A stretch of 33,995 nucleotides of DNA from Acidobacteriota bacterium (GTDB lineage: Bacteria; Acidobacteriota; Terriglobia; Versatilivoradales; Versatilivoraceae). The position numbers were made by a program, and so were the translations under genes. The first letter of the stretch is position 1; every line of letters begins with the position of its first letter. The notes under the pieces are model-generated. The model was not told where the DNA came from, searched no databases, and worked only from the letters and a program-made list of their open reading frames with translations. Positions 19,908-29,775 of this stretch are shown here, in pieces. Where the stretch lies: the NCBI GenBank assembly GCA_003224725.1, contig QHZQ01000005.1, positions 1 through 33,995 of the forward strand, given 5' to 3'.

Positions 19908-21818
19908 ATGAAGAATATCATAGTTGGTACAGCCGGTCATATTGATCATGGTAAGAGTACCCTAGTCAAAGCGCTGACTGGGATCGACCCAGATCGCCTG
20001 AAGGAGGAAAAGGAACGCGGCATTACTATTGACATTGGGTTCGCTGACTTAGAATTAAGTTCAGAGGTTCATATTGGATTTGTAGATGTCCCCGGACACG
20101 AACGTTTCATTAAGAATATGCTTGCCGGCATCGGTGGCATTGATGCTGTTCTGCTTGTGGTAGCTGCTGACGAATCAATCATGCCTCAGACGAGAGAGCA
20201 TCTGGATATATGCGCACTCCTTAAAATCCCCACTGGGATTATAGCCATCACAAAGTGTGACATAGTCGATCAAGACATTCTCGAAATTGTTCGGGGGGAA
20301 CTGAGAGCGCATGTTAAGAATGGATTCTTGCAAAATGCCCCCATAATCCCCGTAAGCGCAGCTTGCGGATTGGGACTGGATGAATTGAAAAAAGCGCTCC
20401 TAAAGACGGCTCAGAGTGTTCCGTCCAGGAATTCTCAAGCGGTCTTTAGGTTACCTATTGATCGTTGCTTCACCCGGCATGGGTTTGGCACCATCGTTAC
20501 CGGAACTTTGATGAGTGGAATGATTAGTAGAGACGAAGAAGTAGAAATCTATCCCACAGGCAGAAAATCACGAATACGAAATGTTCAGGTTCACAATCGG
20601 CCAGTAGATTACGCGATTGCCGGGCAGCGGACGGCTTTAAACCTCCAAAATGTCGAGGTCAGTGAAATTCAAAGAGGGATGCAACTTTCCGTTCCCAACC
20701 GCTTTCATCCGAGCCTGATGGTAGACACAAAGCTCCATCTTCTGGAGACCTCTCCCATTCCATTGACCAAGCGAACCCGAGTTCGTCTTCATCACGGTAC
20801 ATCTGAGGTACTGGCAACCGCCAGTCCAATGGGTGTTAAAGAGATTTTACCAGGACAAACCAGCTTTGCTCGGATTACTCTGGAAAGCTCAATTCTGGCA
20901 GTTCTGGGCGATCACTTCATTCTCCGTCGAATTTCCCCCATGGTTACCATCGGTGGAGGAACTATCCTGGATGCTCGACCGGTCAGTTCAAGGAAGAACT
21001 TGAACTCTACCTTAGAAAATTTGATGAATCTGGACCCGAATGACTTGAAGAAAGCTATTTTACAGCTCGCGCACCGAAGTGCTCTTTCCGGAATTGATGA
21101 GGATCAGATTCTTTCTCGTACCCTTGCTCCAAGAGAGGCCATTCGAGCCCTACTCAGTGAATTGGCCCGGTCAAACCAAATAGAACAGCTAGCTGAAAAT
21201 CCCTTTCAGGCAATTGCCAAGAAGTCTTTTGAACAGCTTTGTCAAAAGTCCGTGGACGCGATCAAAGATTTCCACACTCGCCAACCCCTTTTGCAGGGGA
21301 TCTCGAAAGGAGAACTTTATTCCGCAAACTTTAAAAGCAGCTCTCAAACCTGCTTCAAAGCCGTGATGGATTATTTGTCTGCGCGTGGACAGATTGTCAT
21401 CGAGCAAGACCGCGTCAGGTTGGGGGGACGTGAGGTAACCTTAAATCAGAGGGAATCTTCGGCTAAACAGCAAATCGAAGAAGTCTTTCGTAAAGCAGGT
21501 TTGAAGGTGCCTCAACTTCAAGAAGTGCTTTCCACCTTAACTGTTCCCGAATCTCAAGCTAAACAATTGCTGTTAATGCTTACCAAGGAAAGGAAACTAA
21601 TCAAGATATCGGAGAATCTCTTTTTTCACACCGACTCTATTAATCAGCTAAAAAACGTGTTGGGTGCTTACAGGAAAGAGACTGAGAAGATTGATGTGGG
21701 AAAATTTAAGAACTTGACGGGCATATCTCGAAAATACGCCATTCCTCTTTTGGAGTATCTCGACCGAGAAAGGATTACCAAGAGAGTTGGAGAATTCCGA
21801 ATGATCCTATTGAAGTGA
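19908..21818 (+). CDS. selB: Selenocysteine-specific translation elongation factor SelB
   Basis: 636 aa; [81 protein letters not shown]-terminal winged-helix region ending [34 protein letters not shown]. Confidence 0.95.
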   Translation: MKNIIVGTAGHIDHGKSTLVKALTGIDPDRLKEEKERGITIDIGFADLELSSEVHIGFVDVPGHERFIKNMLAGIGGIDAVLLVVAADESIMPQTREHLDICALLKIPTGIIAITKCDIVDQDILEIVRGELRAHVKNGFLQNAPIIPVSAACGLGLDELKKALLKTAQSVPSRNSQAVFRLPIDRCFTRHGFGTIVTGTLMSGMISRDEEVEIYPTGRKSRIRNVQVHNRPVDYAIAGQRTALNLQNVEVSEIQRGMQLSVPNRFHPSLMVDTKLHLLETSPIPLTKRTRVRLHHGTSEVLATASPMGVKEILPGQTSFARITLESSILAVLGDHFILRRISPMVTIGGGTILDARPVSSRKNLNSTLENLMNLDPNDLKKAILQLAHRSALSGIDEDQILSRTLAPREAIRALLSELARSNQIEQLAENPFQAIAKKSFEQLCQKSVDAIKDFHTRQPLLQGISKGELYSANFKSSSQTCFKAVMDYLSARGQIVIEQDRVRLGGREVTLNQRESSAKQQIEEVFRKAGLKVPQLQEVLSTLTVPESQAKQLLLMLTKERKLIKISENLFFHTDSINQLKNVLGAYRKETEKIDVGKFKNLTGISRKYAIPLLEYLDRERITKRVGEFRMILLK

Positions 21819-21915
21819 TAACGAGCCGCAAGTCAGGAGTCAGTCTGACTCCGGCTTCTGGACTCTCCTCTCTCGACTGCCGGGGGGCGACTTGCAATAG
21901 CGCGCTTCAATCTTC

Positions 21916-23208
21916 TTACGGCCTCTCTATTTGTGGCTGGGTGCGCCTGGGATGGGTTTCATACATGAATCGAGCAACAATGATCCCCGACAACAACGTG
22001 AGCGCCCCGATGGTACCTATTGCCCAGCGCATGCCATACAAGTCAGCTATGGCACCTGCCAGCAGCGCACCGGCCGCGTAGCCGCCATCGCGCCACAAGC
22101 GGTAGACTCCCACTGATGAGGCCCTCCAGCTTGGAGCAGCTACGTCACCAATGGCGGCCAGCAGCGTTGGGTAGACCATGGCTGTTCCTAGTCCCAGCAA
22201 AAAGGCGGCACACAGCCAGGGGAGGAAAGTTCTCGTCAAGAGGAAGACGAAGATGGACCCAGCCTGAACGATCATGCCGCCAGCAATCATTCCCTTACGG
22301 CCAAAGTGGTCTGAGAGACCGCCAGTTGCCAACTGCGCGATGCCCCACACGCCTGGATAAATTGCTCCGAGAATACTGACCTGACCCAGCGAGAGCCCCT
22401 GAGAAGCAAAGTAGAGCGGTAGCAACCCCCAAGCCAAGCCGTCATTCATGTTGTTGACTGTGCCAGCTTGGCTGGCTGAGAACAGGGCTCTGTCCTTCCA
22501 ACTAGTTAGCCAGAAAATTTCAGAGAAGGTGAGCCTCCTGGTCCGCTGCGTCTCCCCTTGCTCCTTGGACTCATACCGAGCATGGTAAAGGGACTCTCGA
22601 ACGAACAACCCGGAAAGCACAAGTCCCCCCACAGCCAGGGCTTCACCGATGTAAAACAGGCCGGGCCGCAGCCCGTAGGTTCCCGCAGCATGACCTGAGG
22701 CGAACGCGGTTAGCGCCACTGCCAGGTATCCGGAAGCTTCGTTGAATCCCATGGCCAGTCCGCGGCGCTGGGGTCCCACCAGATCGATCTTCATGATGAC
22801 CGTGACGGACCAACAAAGTCCCTGGTTGATGCCGAGCAGCATATTTCCCCAGACGACCCACTGCCATGAGGGTGCCAGGAGAATAATCAGCGGGACAGGC
22901 AAACCAAAGAGCCATCCCGCAACAAGCACCCTCTTGCGCCCCAGGCGGTCGCTCAGCCGCCCCGCAAGCAGATTTGTCGTTGCCTTTACCAGACCGAAGG
23001 TGACGATGAAGGAGAGAATGGCCGCTCTCGAAGCCATGGAGAAATCTGTCTCGGCAAGGAGAGGCAAGATGACTCTTTCAATCCCAACCATGCCCCCGAC
23101 AAACGCATTAACCAGAACCAACAGCGAGAACTGACTCCAGTTCTCGCGGAGTCCAAGACGTATGGTTTGTAGTGCCGGGGAACTTTTTGTGTCCAAACTA
23201 ATACCCAC
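21916..23208 (-). CDS. MFS transporter
   Basis: 430 aa, about 12 TM segments; LLAGRLSDRLGRKRVLVAGW and LATGGLSDHFGRKGMIAGG loop motifs. Confidence 0.9.
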   Translation of the reverse strand: MGISLDTKSSPALQTIRLGLRENWSQFSLLVLVNAFVGGMVGIERVILPLLAETDFSMASRAAILSFIVTFGLVKATTNLLAGRLSDRLGRKRVLVAGWLFGLPVPLIILLAPSWQWVVWGNMLLGINQGLCWSVTVIMKIDLVGPQRRGLAMGFNEASGYLAVALTAFASGHAAGTYGLRPGLFYIGEALAVGGLVLSGLFVRESLYHARYESKEQGETQRTRRLTFSEIFWLTSWKDRALFSASQAGTVNNMNDGLAWGLLPLYFASQGLSLGQVSILGAIYPGVWGIAQLATGGLSDHFGRKGMIAGGMIVQAGSIFVFLLTRTFLPWLCAAFLLGLGTAMVYPTLLAAIGDVAAPSWRASSVGVYRLWRDGGYAAGALLAGAIADLYGMRWAIGTIGALTLLSGIIVARFMYETHPRRTQPQIERP

Positions 23209-23319
23209 GTAATAAGAGACGTTACCAATTCAACACAGACCTCTCTCAAGACGCCCCTTGGCAAGGGGGGACGACAGGGAGTGAGGCCTCGGCAGCAAAC
23301 ACGACTTGGTGCGTTAGTA

Positions 23320-24423
23320 TTAGAGAACAGCACAACGGTTTGCCCCTGCTTCCAATTCTGTCGGATCACCCTCAGGCAGCGTGCCGGCCTCATTCAGTTT
23401 CACAATCCGTTCATAGTTGGCTGGGGTTGGAGGAATCCGACTCATGAGCCTTTGCACAAACTCTTGCTCCGAAGAATACTGAGTGGCCAGGAGTCTGAAG
23501 ACCTCGCCCAGGTGACTATAGATTGCCTTGCCATCAAATGCGATAGGCTCACTGGCGTGGCCCGGAAAAATCAACACTTCTGGCGAGAGCCGGTGTAAGT
23601 TCTCAATCGAATGATAGAGGTATCGCGCTCTTTCGCGGGTTTCTGCTAGATCGGCGTGTAAATCCGGTCGGCCTACGCTTGAAAGAAACAAGGTATCTCC
23701 AGTGAAGAGAGCATCGTCATTGAGCAGATAACAAGTGCTCTCCATTGTATGCCCGGGCGTCCAAATCGCTTTCAGCCTAGCTTGCCCGAATTGCACTGTG
23801 TTTCCATCTGCCACCGGAGTGAAGAGGAACGCGGCTCGGTGTTGAGCAGGTAGTAGCAGAGAGGCACCTGCCACCTCTGCCAGGATTTTGGAGCGAGAAA
23901 GGTGATCTGCATGAATGTGTGTCTCCACCACGTGGCTGATCCTCCAGTCGTGCTGCTCTGCCAAATTGAGATACACCTCTGTGGGCAGTGAAGCATCGAT
24001 TACCACGGCTGAGCGATGACTGCCGATGAGATGGGAGAGACAGCCCTTACCTGTTCGCCGCAGTTGAAGAACGCAGGTCGGAGGGCTACTGATTGTCACT
24101 TCGGCGCTGTTCCAAGCGAGGCTCCACGCTCTCATGCCTCCCTCGAGCGAGAATGCATTGAACCCCAGATTTTGAAGTTGTTTGGCTGCAACCTGGCTCA
24201 CTCGCCCTCTGCCGCAAACCGTCACTACCGGAACATCCGTCGGCAGATCCAAACTCGCCAGGGCATTTGGGTTCTGCGCTTTCAGTGCTTGATAGGCATC
24301 CACGTGAATGCTCCCGGGGATAGACCACTCAGAGCGATCTTCTGAGGAGCGGACATCAAGTACGTTGACCGGCGTACCGTCTTCAAGCCATTGTCTCAGA
24401 GTGTTCACATTAATCTGCCTCAT
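23320..24423 (-). CDS. Rhodanese / metallo-beta-lactamase fusion (persulfide-dioxygenase-like)
   Basis: 367 aa; rhodanese half with active site VVTVCGRGRVSQVAAKQLQNLGF; MBL half with THIHADHLSRSKIL, TPGHTMESTCY, LFTGDTLFLSSVGRPDL, FPGHA; RBS AGGAGG before ATG. Confidence 0.9.
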   Translation of the reverse strand: MRQINVNTLRQWLEDGTPVNVLDVRSSEDRSEWSIPGSIHVDAYQALKAQNPNALASLDLPTDVPVVTVCGRGRVSQVAAKQLQNLGFNAFSLEGGMRAWSLAWNSAEVTISSPPTCVLQLRRTGKGCLSHLIGSHRSAVVIDASLPTEVYLNLAEQHDWRISHVVETHIHADHLSRSKILAEVAGASLLLPAQHRAAFLFTPVADGNTVQFGQARLKAIWTPGHTMESTCYLLNDDALFTGDTLFLSSVGRPDLHADLAETRERARYLYHSIENLHRLSPEVLIFPGHASEPIAFDGKAIYSHLGEVFRLLATQYSSEQEFVQRLMSRIPPTPANYERIVKLNEAGTLPEGDPTELEAGANRCAVL

Positions 24424-24457
24424 GGCTCTTTTCCTCCTATGAAAGTGGGACTAATCC

Positions 24458-25141
24458 CTACTTCCCGACCGCGATACGAAATCCTCGGGCTCGCCAGTCG
24501 AGAATACCGTCCTCTAGTCGAACTGCCTCGAAGCCTTTGTTGCGAAGCAATTCCACGGCTTGATCAGAGAAGACACAATAAGGGCCACGGCAGTACGCCA
24601 CTATTTCCTGATTTCTGGGCAACTCGGAGAGACGCCGCTCCAGCTCTCTCACCGGAATGGAAATGGCCCCCGGGATATGACCCGCACGATATTCTTCTGG
24701 AGGTCTCACATCCAGTACGATCACCTCCCCTTTGCGGACTCGTTTCACCAAAGTTTTCCGGTCGGTGGGAGCAAGACCTTTTCGCCCCTTCAGGAAACGG
24801 TGCGTGATCTGCTCTACTTCGGCGAGTTGATTCTGGGCCAGGATCCGCATAGCCCGGAAAAATTCTCCGACCACTCCATCGGCAACGCGATAAGTCACAT
24901 AGAGTCCGTCCTTCGTAGATTCCACGAGGCGAGCGGCCCGGAGGACTTTCAAATGTTGAGAAGCGTTAGCCACACTGATCTGGGCTTCATCTGCCAAGGC
25001 TTCCACGCTACGGTCCGCCTGGCAAAGCAAGTCCAAGAGCTCCAATCGCTTTGAGCTGGAGACGGCTTTTCCGATGCGCGCGACCTGTTCGTAAATAGCG
25101 TCTTTAAATTGTCGTTTTGCCTCGAACGAAATCATAATCAA
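24458..25141 (-). CDS. ArsR-family regulator fused to C-terminal rhodanese domain (likely ATG at 25135)
   Basis: 227 aa; winged HTH (SVEALADEAQISVANASQHLKVLRAARLVESTKDGLYVTYRV), then rhodanese VIVLDVRPPEEYRAGHIPGAISIPV...IVAYCRGPYCVFSDQAVELLRNKGFEAVRLEDGILDW. Confidence 0.92.
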   Translation of the reverse strand: MIMISFEAKRQFKDAIYEQVARIGKAVSSSKRLELLDLLCQADRSVEALADEAQISVANASQHLKVLRAARLVESTKDGLYVTYRVADGVVGEFFRAMRILAQNQLAEVEQITHRFLKGRKGLAPTDRKTLVKRVRKGEVIVLDVRPPEEYRAGHIPGAISIPVRELERRLSELPRNQEIVAYCRGPYCVFSDQAVELLRNKGFEAVRLEDGILDWRARGFRIAVGK

Positions 25142-25167
25142 TTATTCAACTAATCAATTGAATAATT
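25140..25167. promoter_or_regulatory. AT-rich palindromic operator candidate at the ArsR-rhodanese start
   Basis: AATTATTCAA-CTAATCAA-TTGAATAATT: perfect 10-bp arms, 8-nt spacer, immediately upstream of the minus-strand ATG at 25135. Confidence 0.65.
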
Positions 25168-25425
25168 AAATTATACTGCGTGCTAGAGGGTGGTGTCCAT
25201 CGGAATTTAGCTAGGTCTGGTGTTTTTCTTCCTTTGTGGCGAAGAGAGCCCGATTATGAAATGTGACCTTCTGCCGATAAAGGCACTAGAGCTTCCCCTC
25301 TGGCACAGCCAGCTCATGTACCTGCTCTCTGTCCAGCGTCAACGTCCTTGCAAACCTTAGGTTGAGGGTGTAAGCTTCCGCATAGTAGGCCGTCTAGCGA
25401 TGATGTTTGCTTTATTGTTATTATT

Positions 25426-25453
25426 GCTTAGCGATAAGTAACCTAAGCTTTTT
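25426..25453 (+). terminator. Weak terminator-like hairpin
   Basis: GCTTAG-cgataagtaac-CTAAGC followed by TTTTT; no + strand gene directly upstream. Confidence 0.3.
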
Positions 25454-25549
25454 CGGCGGCTTCGTGCCCCAAAAAATGGCAGCGCGTTAGGCGCAAAAGA
25501 AGAGCTTACCCCGCTTCTCAAGTGTTTGCATTAACCTAGTCTAGTTGGC

Positions 25550-27478
25550 ATGCGGTCCACAATGTACGCTCAGACTACTCCTGAAACATACATACAGAAA
25601 GCAACAGCCTCTCCCTTGCGACGTTATGGCGTGGCTGTGTGGCTGGGTTTGCTAGCGCTGTTGCTTACCTTGCTGCTCCAGCAGCCAATGCAGCAGAATC
25701 CGCAGAGCCCTTTCCTGCTATTTTTCGCGGCCGTATTAGTGAGTGCTTGGTATGGCGGTTTGGGACCGGCACTGCTGACCATCGTTTTGTCCGTAGTGGC
25801 CTGTTACTACCTCTTACTATCAGGAGTTTATTCACTCGTCTTTGATCTGGACAGCCCGCTGCGATTGGGTATCTTTGCGCTGATGGCTCTCCTGATTAGT
25901 TTTCTGGCCAGCGCGCGCAAGCGGGCAGAGGACGCGCTCTTAGAGTCCAACAATAAGGTACACGTCATTATTCAGGCCTCCCCACTGGCGATAATCACCC
26001 TCGATCTGAGTGGGAACATAAAGATGTGGAATCCAGCGGCTGAGCGCATCTTTGGCTGGAGCGGAGCTGAGACACTTGGCCATCCTGTACCCTTTGTCCC
26101 TGCCGAGAAGCAGGCCGAGTTCGAGACGCTACGCCAACGGGTGTTGCACGGTGAGGCGTTTGCCGGCGTGGAAATGTGTCTGCAGAGGCATGGTGGGTCA
26201 TCCATTGACATCAATATTTCCATGGCGCCCATGTGTGGTGCCGGCGGAAGCATCAGTAACATCCTCACTGTGATTGCGGACCTCACAGAGCACAAGCAGG
26301 CCGAAGTCCAGCGGAAGCATTTAGAAGAACAGCTGCTCCAGGTGCAGAAGATGGAGTCGATTGGGACGCTTGCCGGGGGCGTGGCCCACGACTTCAATAA
26401 TCTCCTGACCGTGATCATGGGCTACGCACAACTCAGTCGTGCCCAACTCCGGACGGAAGAAGCGCTGCAGGAATACTTAGCCAACATCGAAAGTGCGGTC
26501 AAATATGCTGCCTCACTGACGCACCAACTGCTGGCCTTCAGCCACCGCCAGCTGTTGAAGCGTAAAACGATTAGTCTAAACGACACGATTGACAATTTTA
26601 TGAAGATGATAAGCCGCATCATCGGCGCGGACGTCGAAGTGCGATTGTTGACAGCTCCAAATTTATCTCCTGTCTTTGCCGATCCCACACAGATGGAGCA
26701 GGTGCTGATGAACTTGGTGGCCAATGCTCGTGATGCCATGCATGGCGGTGGCCAACTGATTATCGAAACACACAACGTGGAATTCGACGATGCCTATTGT
26801 CGCGAGCACCAGTGGGCTAAGGCCGGCGAATATGTTCAACTCACTGTCAGCGATACGGGTTGTGGAATGGAGGCGGAGGTAGAGCGGCGTATCTTCGAGC
26901 CCTTCTTTACCACCAAGGAACGGGGCAAAGGAACTGGACTTGGGCTGTCCGTTGTCTACGGAATTATCAAGCAGCACGATGGCTTGATGCAGGTCCACAG
27001 CCAACTGGGAGAAGGAACTTCATTCAGAATCTACCTACCGGTGGCACAGAAGAATGTCGAAGCGACACCTGAACCAATCGAGCCCTCGGTACTTCGTGGA
27101 GGTGGGGAAACGATTCTGTTAGCAGAAGATGACGAGGCACTGGGCGAGTTAGCGCGAAATATATTGACAGGACTGGGCTACAGCGTGTTGCTTGCACGGG
27201 ATGGCCAAGAGGCAGTGGAAATGTTTACCAGCCATCGCGAGCGGGTTGACCTGGTCATCTTGGACTTCGCGATGCCGCATATGGGAGGGCGAGAAGCCTA
27301 CGAACGAATACGCGGGATGGGAAGCGATGTGAGCGTACTGTTTGCAACGGGCTACAGCGCCGAGATGGCACAGGCCACAATCCTGGAAGATGGGGACGTC
27401 AGGGTCATGCAGAAGCCTTACAGTGTCAATGAGCTGGGGCGCAAGGTACGCAACTTGTTGGACGAAGTGAATCGCTAA
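25550..27478 (+). CDS. Hybrid sensor histidine kinase (DUF4118-like TM region, PAS, HisKA, HATPase, receiver)
   Basis: 642 aa; TM segments, PAS (IITLDLSGNIKMWNPAAERIFGWS), H-box GGVAHDFNNLLTVIMGYAQL, EPFFTTKERGKGTGLGLSVVYGII, C-terminal receiver ILLAEDDEALGELARNIL...LVILDFAMPHMGG. Confidence 0.92.
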   Translation: MRSTMYAQTTPETYIQKATASPLRRYGVAVWLGLLALLLTLLLQQPMQQNPQSPFLLFFAAVLVSAWYGGLGPALLTIVLSVVACYYLLLSGVYSLVFDLDSPLRLGIFALMALLISFLASARKRAEDALLESNNKVHVIIQASPLAIITLDLSGNIKMWNPAAERIFGWSGAETLGHPVPFVPAEKQAEFETLRQRVLHGEAFAGVEMCLQRHGGSSIDINISMAPMCGAGGSISNILTVIADLTEHKQAEVQRKHLEEQLLQVQKMESIGTLAGGVAHDFNNLLTVIMGYAQLSRAQLRTEEALQEYLANIESAVKYAASLTHQLLAFSHRQLLKRKTISLNDTIDNFMKMISRIIGADVEVRLLTAPNLSPVFADPTQMEQVLMNLVANARDAMHGGGQLIIETHNVEFDDAYCREHQWAKAGEYVQLTVSDTGCGMEAEVERRIFEPFFTTKERGKGTGLGLSVVYGIIKQHDGLMQVHSQLGEGTSFRIYLPVAQKNVEATPEPIEPSVLRGGGETILLAEDDEALGELARNILTGLGYSVLLARDGQEAVEMFTSHRERVDLVILDFAMPHMGGREAYERIRGMGSDVSVLFATGYSAEMAQATILEDGDVRVMQKPYSVNELGRKVRNLLDEVNR

Positions 27479-27753
27479 TGCAACCCACTACAAGCTAAAA
27501 TAATTAAGTACATATCCGCTGCCAATTCGGGCAAATTCCATTGACATAAGTTTTCGGATCCGTTTCGGTGTGTCCGCTTCGAACGGAATCAAAGAATCTG
27601 ATTTCTCGCTACAGGGGAAATATACTACGCTGCGCCAGAATGCTGGGGCTGAAAAGGAAAGTGACAAATGATGAAAGGCGCCCCGCCCGCCCTCGACTTT
27701 CTGAGAACGCTTTCAAAAAGTTTGGGATGATATAAAAGAATGCAAGGAGTTTC

Positions 27754-28932
27754 ATGGCTGCACTTCAATTCAAGGTCGACCGAACGGCACTACTCAACTT
27801 ACTAGCCGATTTGATCTCAATCAATAGCATTAATCCTGCCTTTGCGACGGGCGCTCCCGGAGAGGGTAAGATCGGACAATACGTCAGCGACTTTTTCAAA
27901 AGGCACAAAATCCGGTGCCAACGGCATGAGGTCCTTCCCGGCAGATTCAATGTTATCGGTCAGGTTCCGGGCCGCGATCCCAATCGCTGTCTGATTTTTG
28001 ATGCCCATCTAGACACGGTTTCCGTGCAGGGTATGAGCATCGATCCCTTTGAACCGAAGATTCAGGACAACAACATGTTTGGGCGGGGTTCATGCGATAC
28101 CAAGGCCGGAATGGCAGGCATGCTGATGGCCCTCCAGCGGGTCTCCCAGAGTGATGTTCGTCCTCCGACTAACATATGGGTAACAGCGACTATCGACGAA
28201 GAACACTCCTTTCAAGGAATTCGTTATCTGGTCAACCAAGGTATTCGTGCCGCGGGTGCTGTGATTGCGGAACCCACTCAATTGGAAACCATCATCTCCC
28301 ATAAAGGTTGCGTTCGCTGGAAAATCTCTACCCAGGGACGCTCCGCTCACAGCGCCAAGCCTCAGCTCGGGATAAACGCGATCACCCAAATGGCCCGGCT
28401 GATTGGGGCCATTGAAACCAGGATCGTTCCCCATTACGAAAAAAGGAAACACCCGATGCTGGGTTCACCCACCATCAACATCGGCGTGATTCAGGGAGGC
28501 ATTCAAGTGAACTTGGTTCCCGACTCCTGTGAGATTCAAATCGATCGTCGCACCCTTCCCGGCGAAAGTAGCCTGGATGTTTTGACCGACTTCGAAGAAT
28601 TGGTGCGCGAATTAGAGAAAGAAGACGCAAATTTTAAGGCGGTTATCGAGACGCCTGTCCTGGAAGATTCCTGCTTGGAGACGTTACCCCACGAAAAAAT
28701 TGTGAGGGTGGCCGAAGACGCTGGTTGGACAGTGTGTGGCCACTCTCGACTCACTGGGGTTCCCTATGCTACCAACGCCAGCAAGCTATCGGCCCTAGGG
28801 ATTCCGAGTGTGGTGCTGGGGCCGGGCAATATCGATCAGGCCCACACAGCCGTTGAGTTTGTCGACATCGAGCAGGTGGCGCAAGCTGCCGAAATTTACT
28901 TAGGTATCATGTTGGGATTTGATGATCTTTAG
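27754..28932 (+). CDS. M20-family deacylase (ArgE/DapE/acetylornithine deacetylase-like)
   Basis: 392 aa; FDAHLDTVSV, GRGSCDTKAGMAGMLMAL, TIDEEHSFQG, GRSAHSAKPQLGINAI, dimerisation-domain pattern. Confidence 0.9.
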   Translation: MAALQFKVDRTALLNLLADLISINSINPAFATGAPGEGKIGQYVSDFFKRHKIRCQRHEVLPGRFNVIGQVPGRDPNRCLIFDAHLDTVSVQGMSIDPFEPKIQDNNMFGRGSCDTKAGMAGMLMALQRVSQSDVRPPTNIWVTATIDEEHSFQGIRYLVNQGIRAAGAVIAEPTQLETIISHKGCVRWKISTQGRSAHSAKPQLGINAITQMARLIGAIETRIVPHYEKRKHPMLGSPTINIGVIQGGIQVNLVPDSCEIQIDRRTLPGESSLDVLTDFEELVRELEKEDANFKAVIETPVLEDSCLETLPHEKIVRVAEDAGWTVCGHSRLTGVPYATNASKLSALGIPSVVLGPGNIDQAHTAVEFVDIEQVAQAAEIYLGIMLGFDDL

Positions 28933-29016
28933 GTGCTGTGTGAACAATGAAAAAGCGAAAGAGCAGACGGTGCAGAAAACGCTCCTTGGGGCGTTCCTTT
29001 GTCAAACAGAGGTTTT

Positions 29017-29775
29017 ATGTCCTCGACCCACTCAAAATTTGACGCTAGGCCGAAATTCCAGGGTTTCGACAAAGATTGCTTTCAATTTTTCCGCGATTTG
29101 AGCAAGCACAATAACAAAGATTGGTTTGACAAAAATCGCCGACGTTATGAAATGAAGATTCTCGGAACCTTCCGAGGCCTTTTGGAAAGCCTGAGATCCT
29201 TTGTGTTGAGCTTGAATCCTGATTTCGAGGTCGCCGGAAAAACCAACGGGAACTTCTCCCGAATCAATCGGGATGTGCGTTTCAGTAAAGACAAGAGTCC
29301 TTATCACGCCAATTTCTACTGTTATTTCTTCAATAAGAAACTGAAGCGTCAGGATGATGGTCGTCTCTATGTCGGATTAAGCGGAGAGCATGTGACCGTG
29401 GGGTTCTCCATTTATGCAGGAAAAAGCCAAGGAGGTTCTTTGGCTCAAGTGTTCAAACCTCGTCTGGAACGAGACCACGCCTTCTTAGGTCATTATCTGA
29501 AAAAGAGAGCGATCGCTAAAAATTATGATCCCTATTGGTATCGAAGTGAAAAGCGAGATTGGGTCCAAATTAACGGGATTCCGGAAAATCTGGTGGAATG
29601 GCAAAGAGCCGGTGGCATTGTCATCCGCAAGATATTTTCTCCGGGTTTCAAAACTCTGGGTTCGCCCGTGTTCCTCAAGGAGATTCAGTCTACGTTCACC
29701 GATCTTTATCCTCTTTACCTCTTCACCTCAGTGCGAAGCGACGACTGGCCAGGACTGCTCAAGAAATACTCCTGA
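29017..29775 (+). CDS. DUF2461 (TIGR02453) family protein
   Basis: FQGFDKDCFQFFRDLSKHNNKDWFDKNRRRYE...RINRDVRFSKDKSPYHANFYCYF; ATG 29017 with AGAGG upstream preferred over TTG 28999. Confidence 0.85.
   Translation: MSSTHSKFDARPKFQGFDKDCFQFFRDLSKHNNKDWFDKNRRRYEMKILGTFRGLLESLRSFVLSLNPDFEVAGKTNGNFSRINRDVRFSKDKSPYHANFYCYFFNKKLKRQDDGRLYVGLSGEHVTVGFSIYAGKSQGGSLAQVFKPRLERDHAFLGHYLKKRAIAKNYDPYWYRSEKRDWVQINGIPENLVEWQRAGGIVIRKIFSPGFKTLGSPVFLKEIQSTFTDLYPLYLFTSVRSDDWPGLLKKYS

Noticed and set aside
25290-25320. Sigma54-like TGGCAC in CTCTGGCACAGCCAGCTCATG
   Set aside because: The -12 element (TTGCA with correct GG-N10-GC spacing) is missing.
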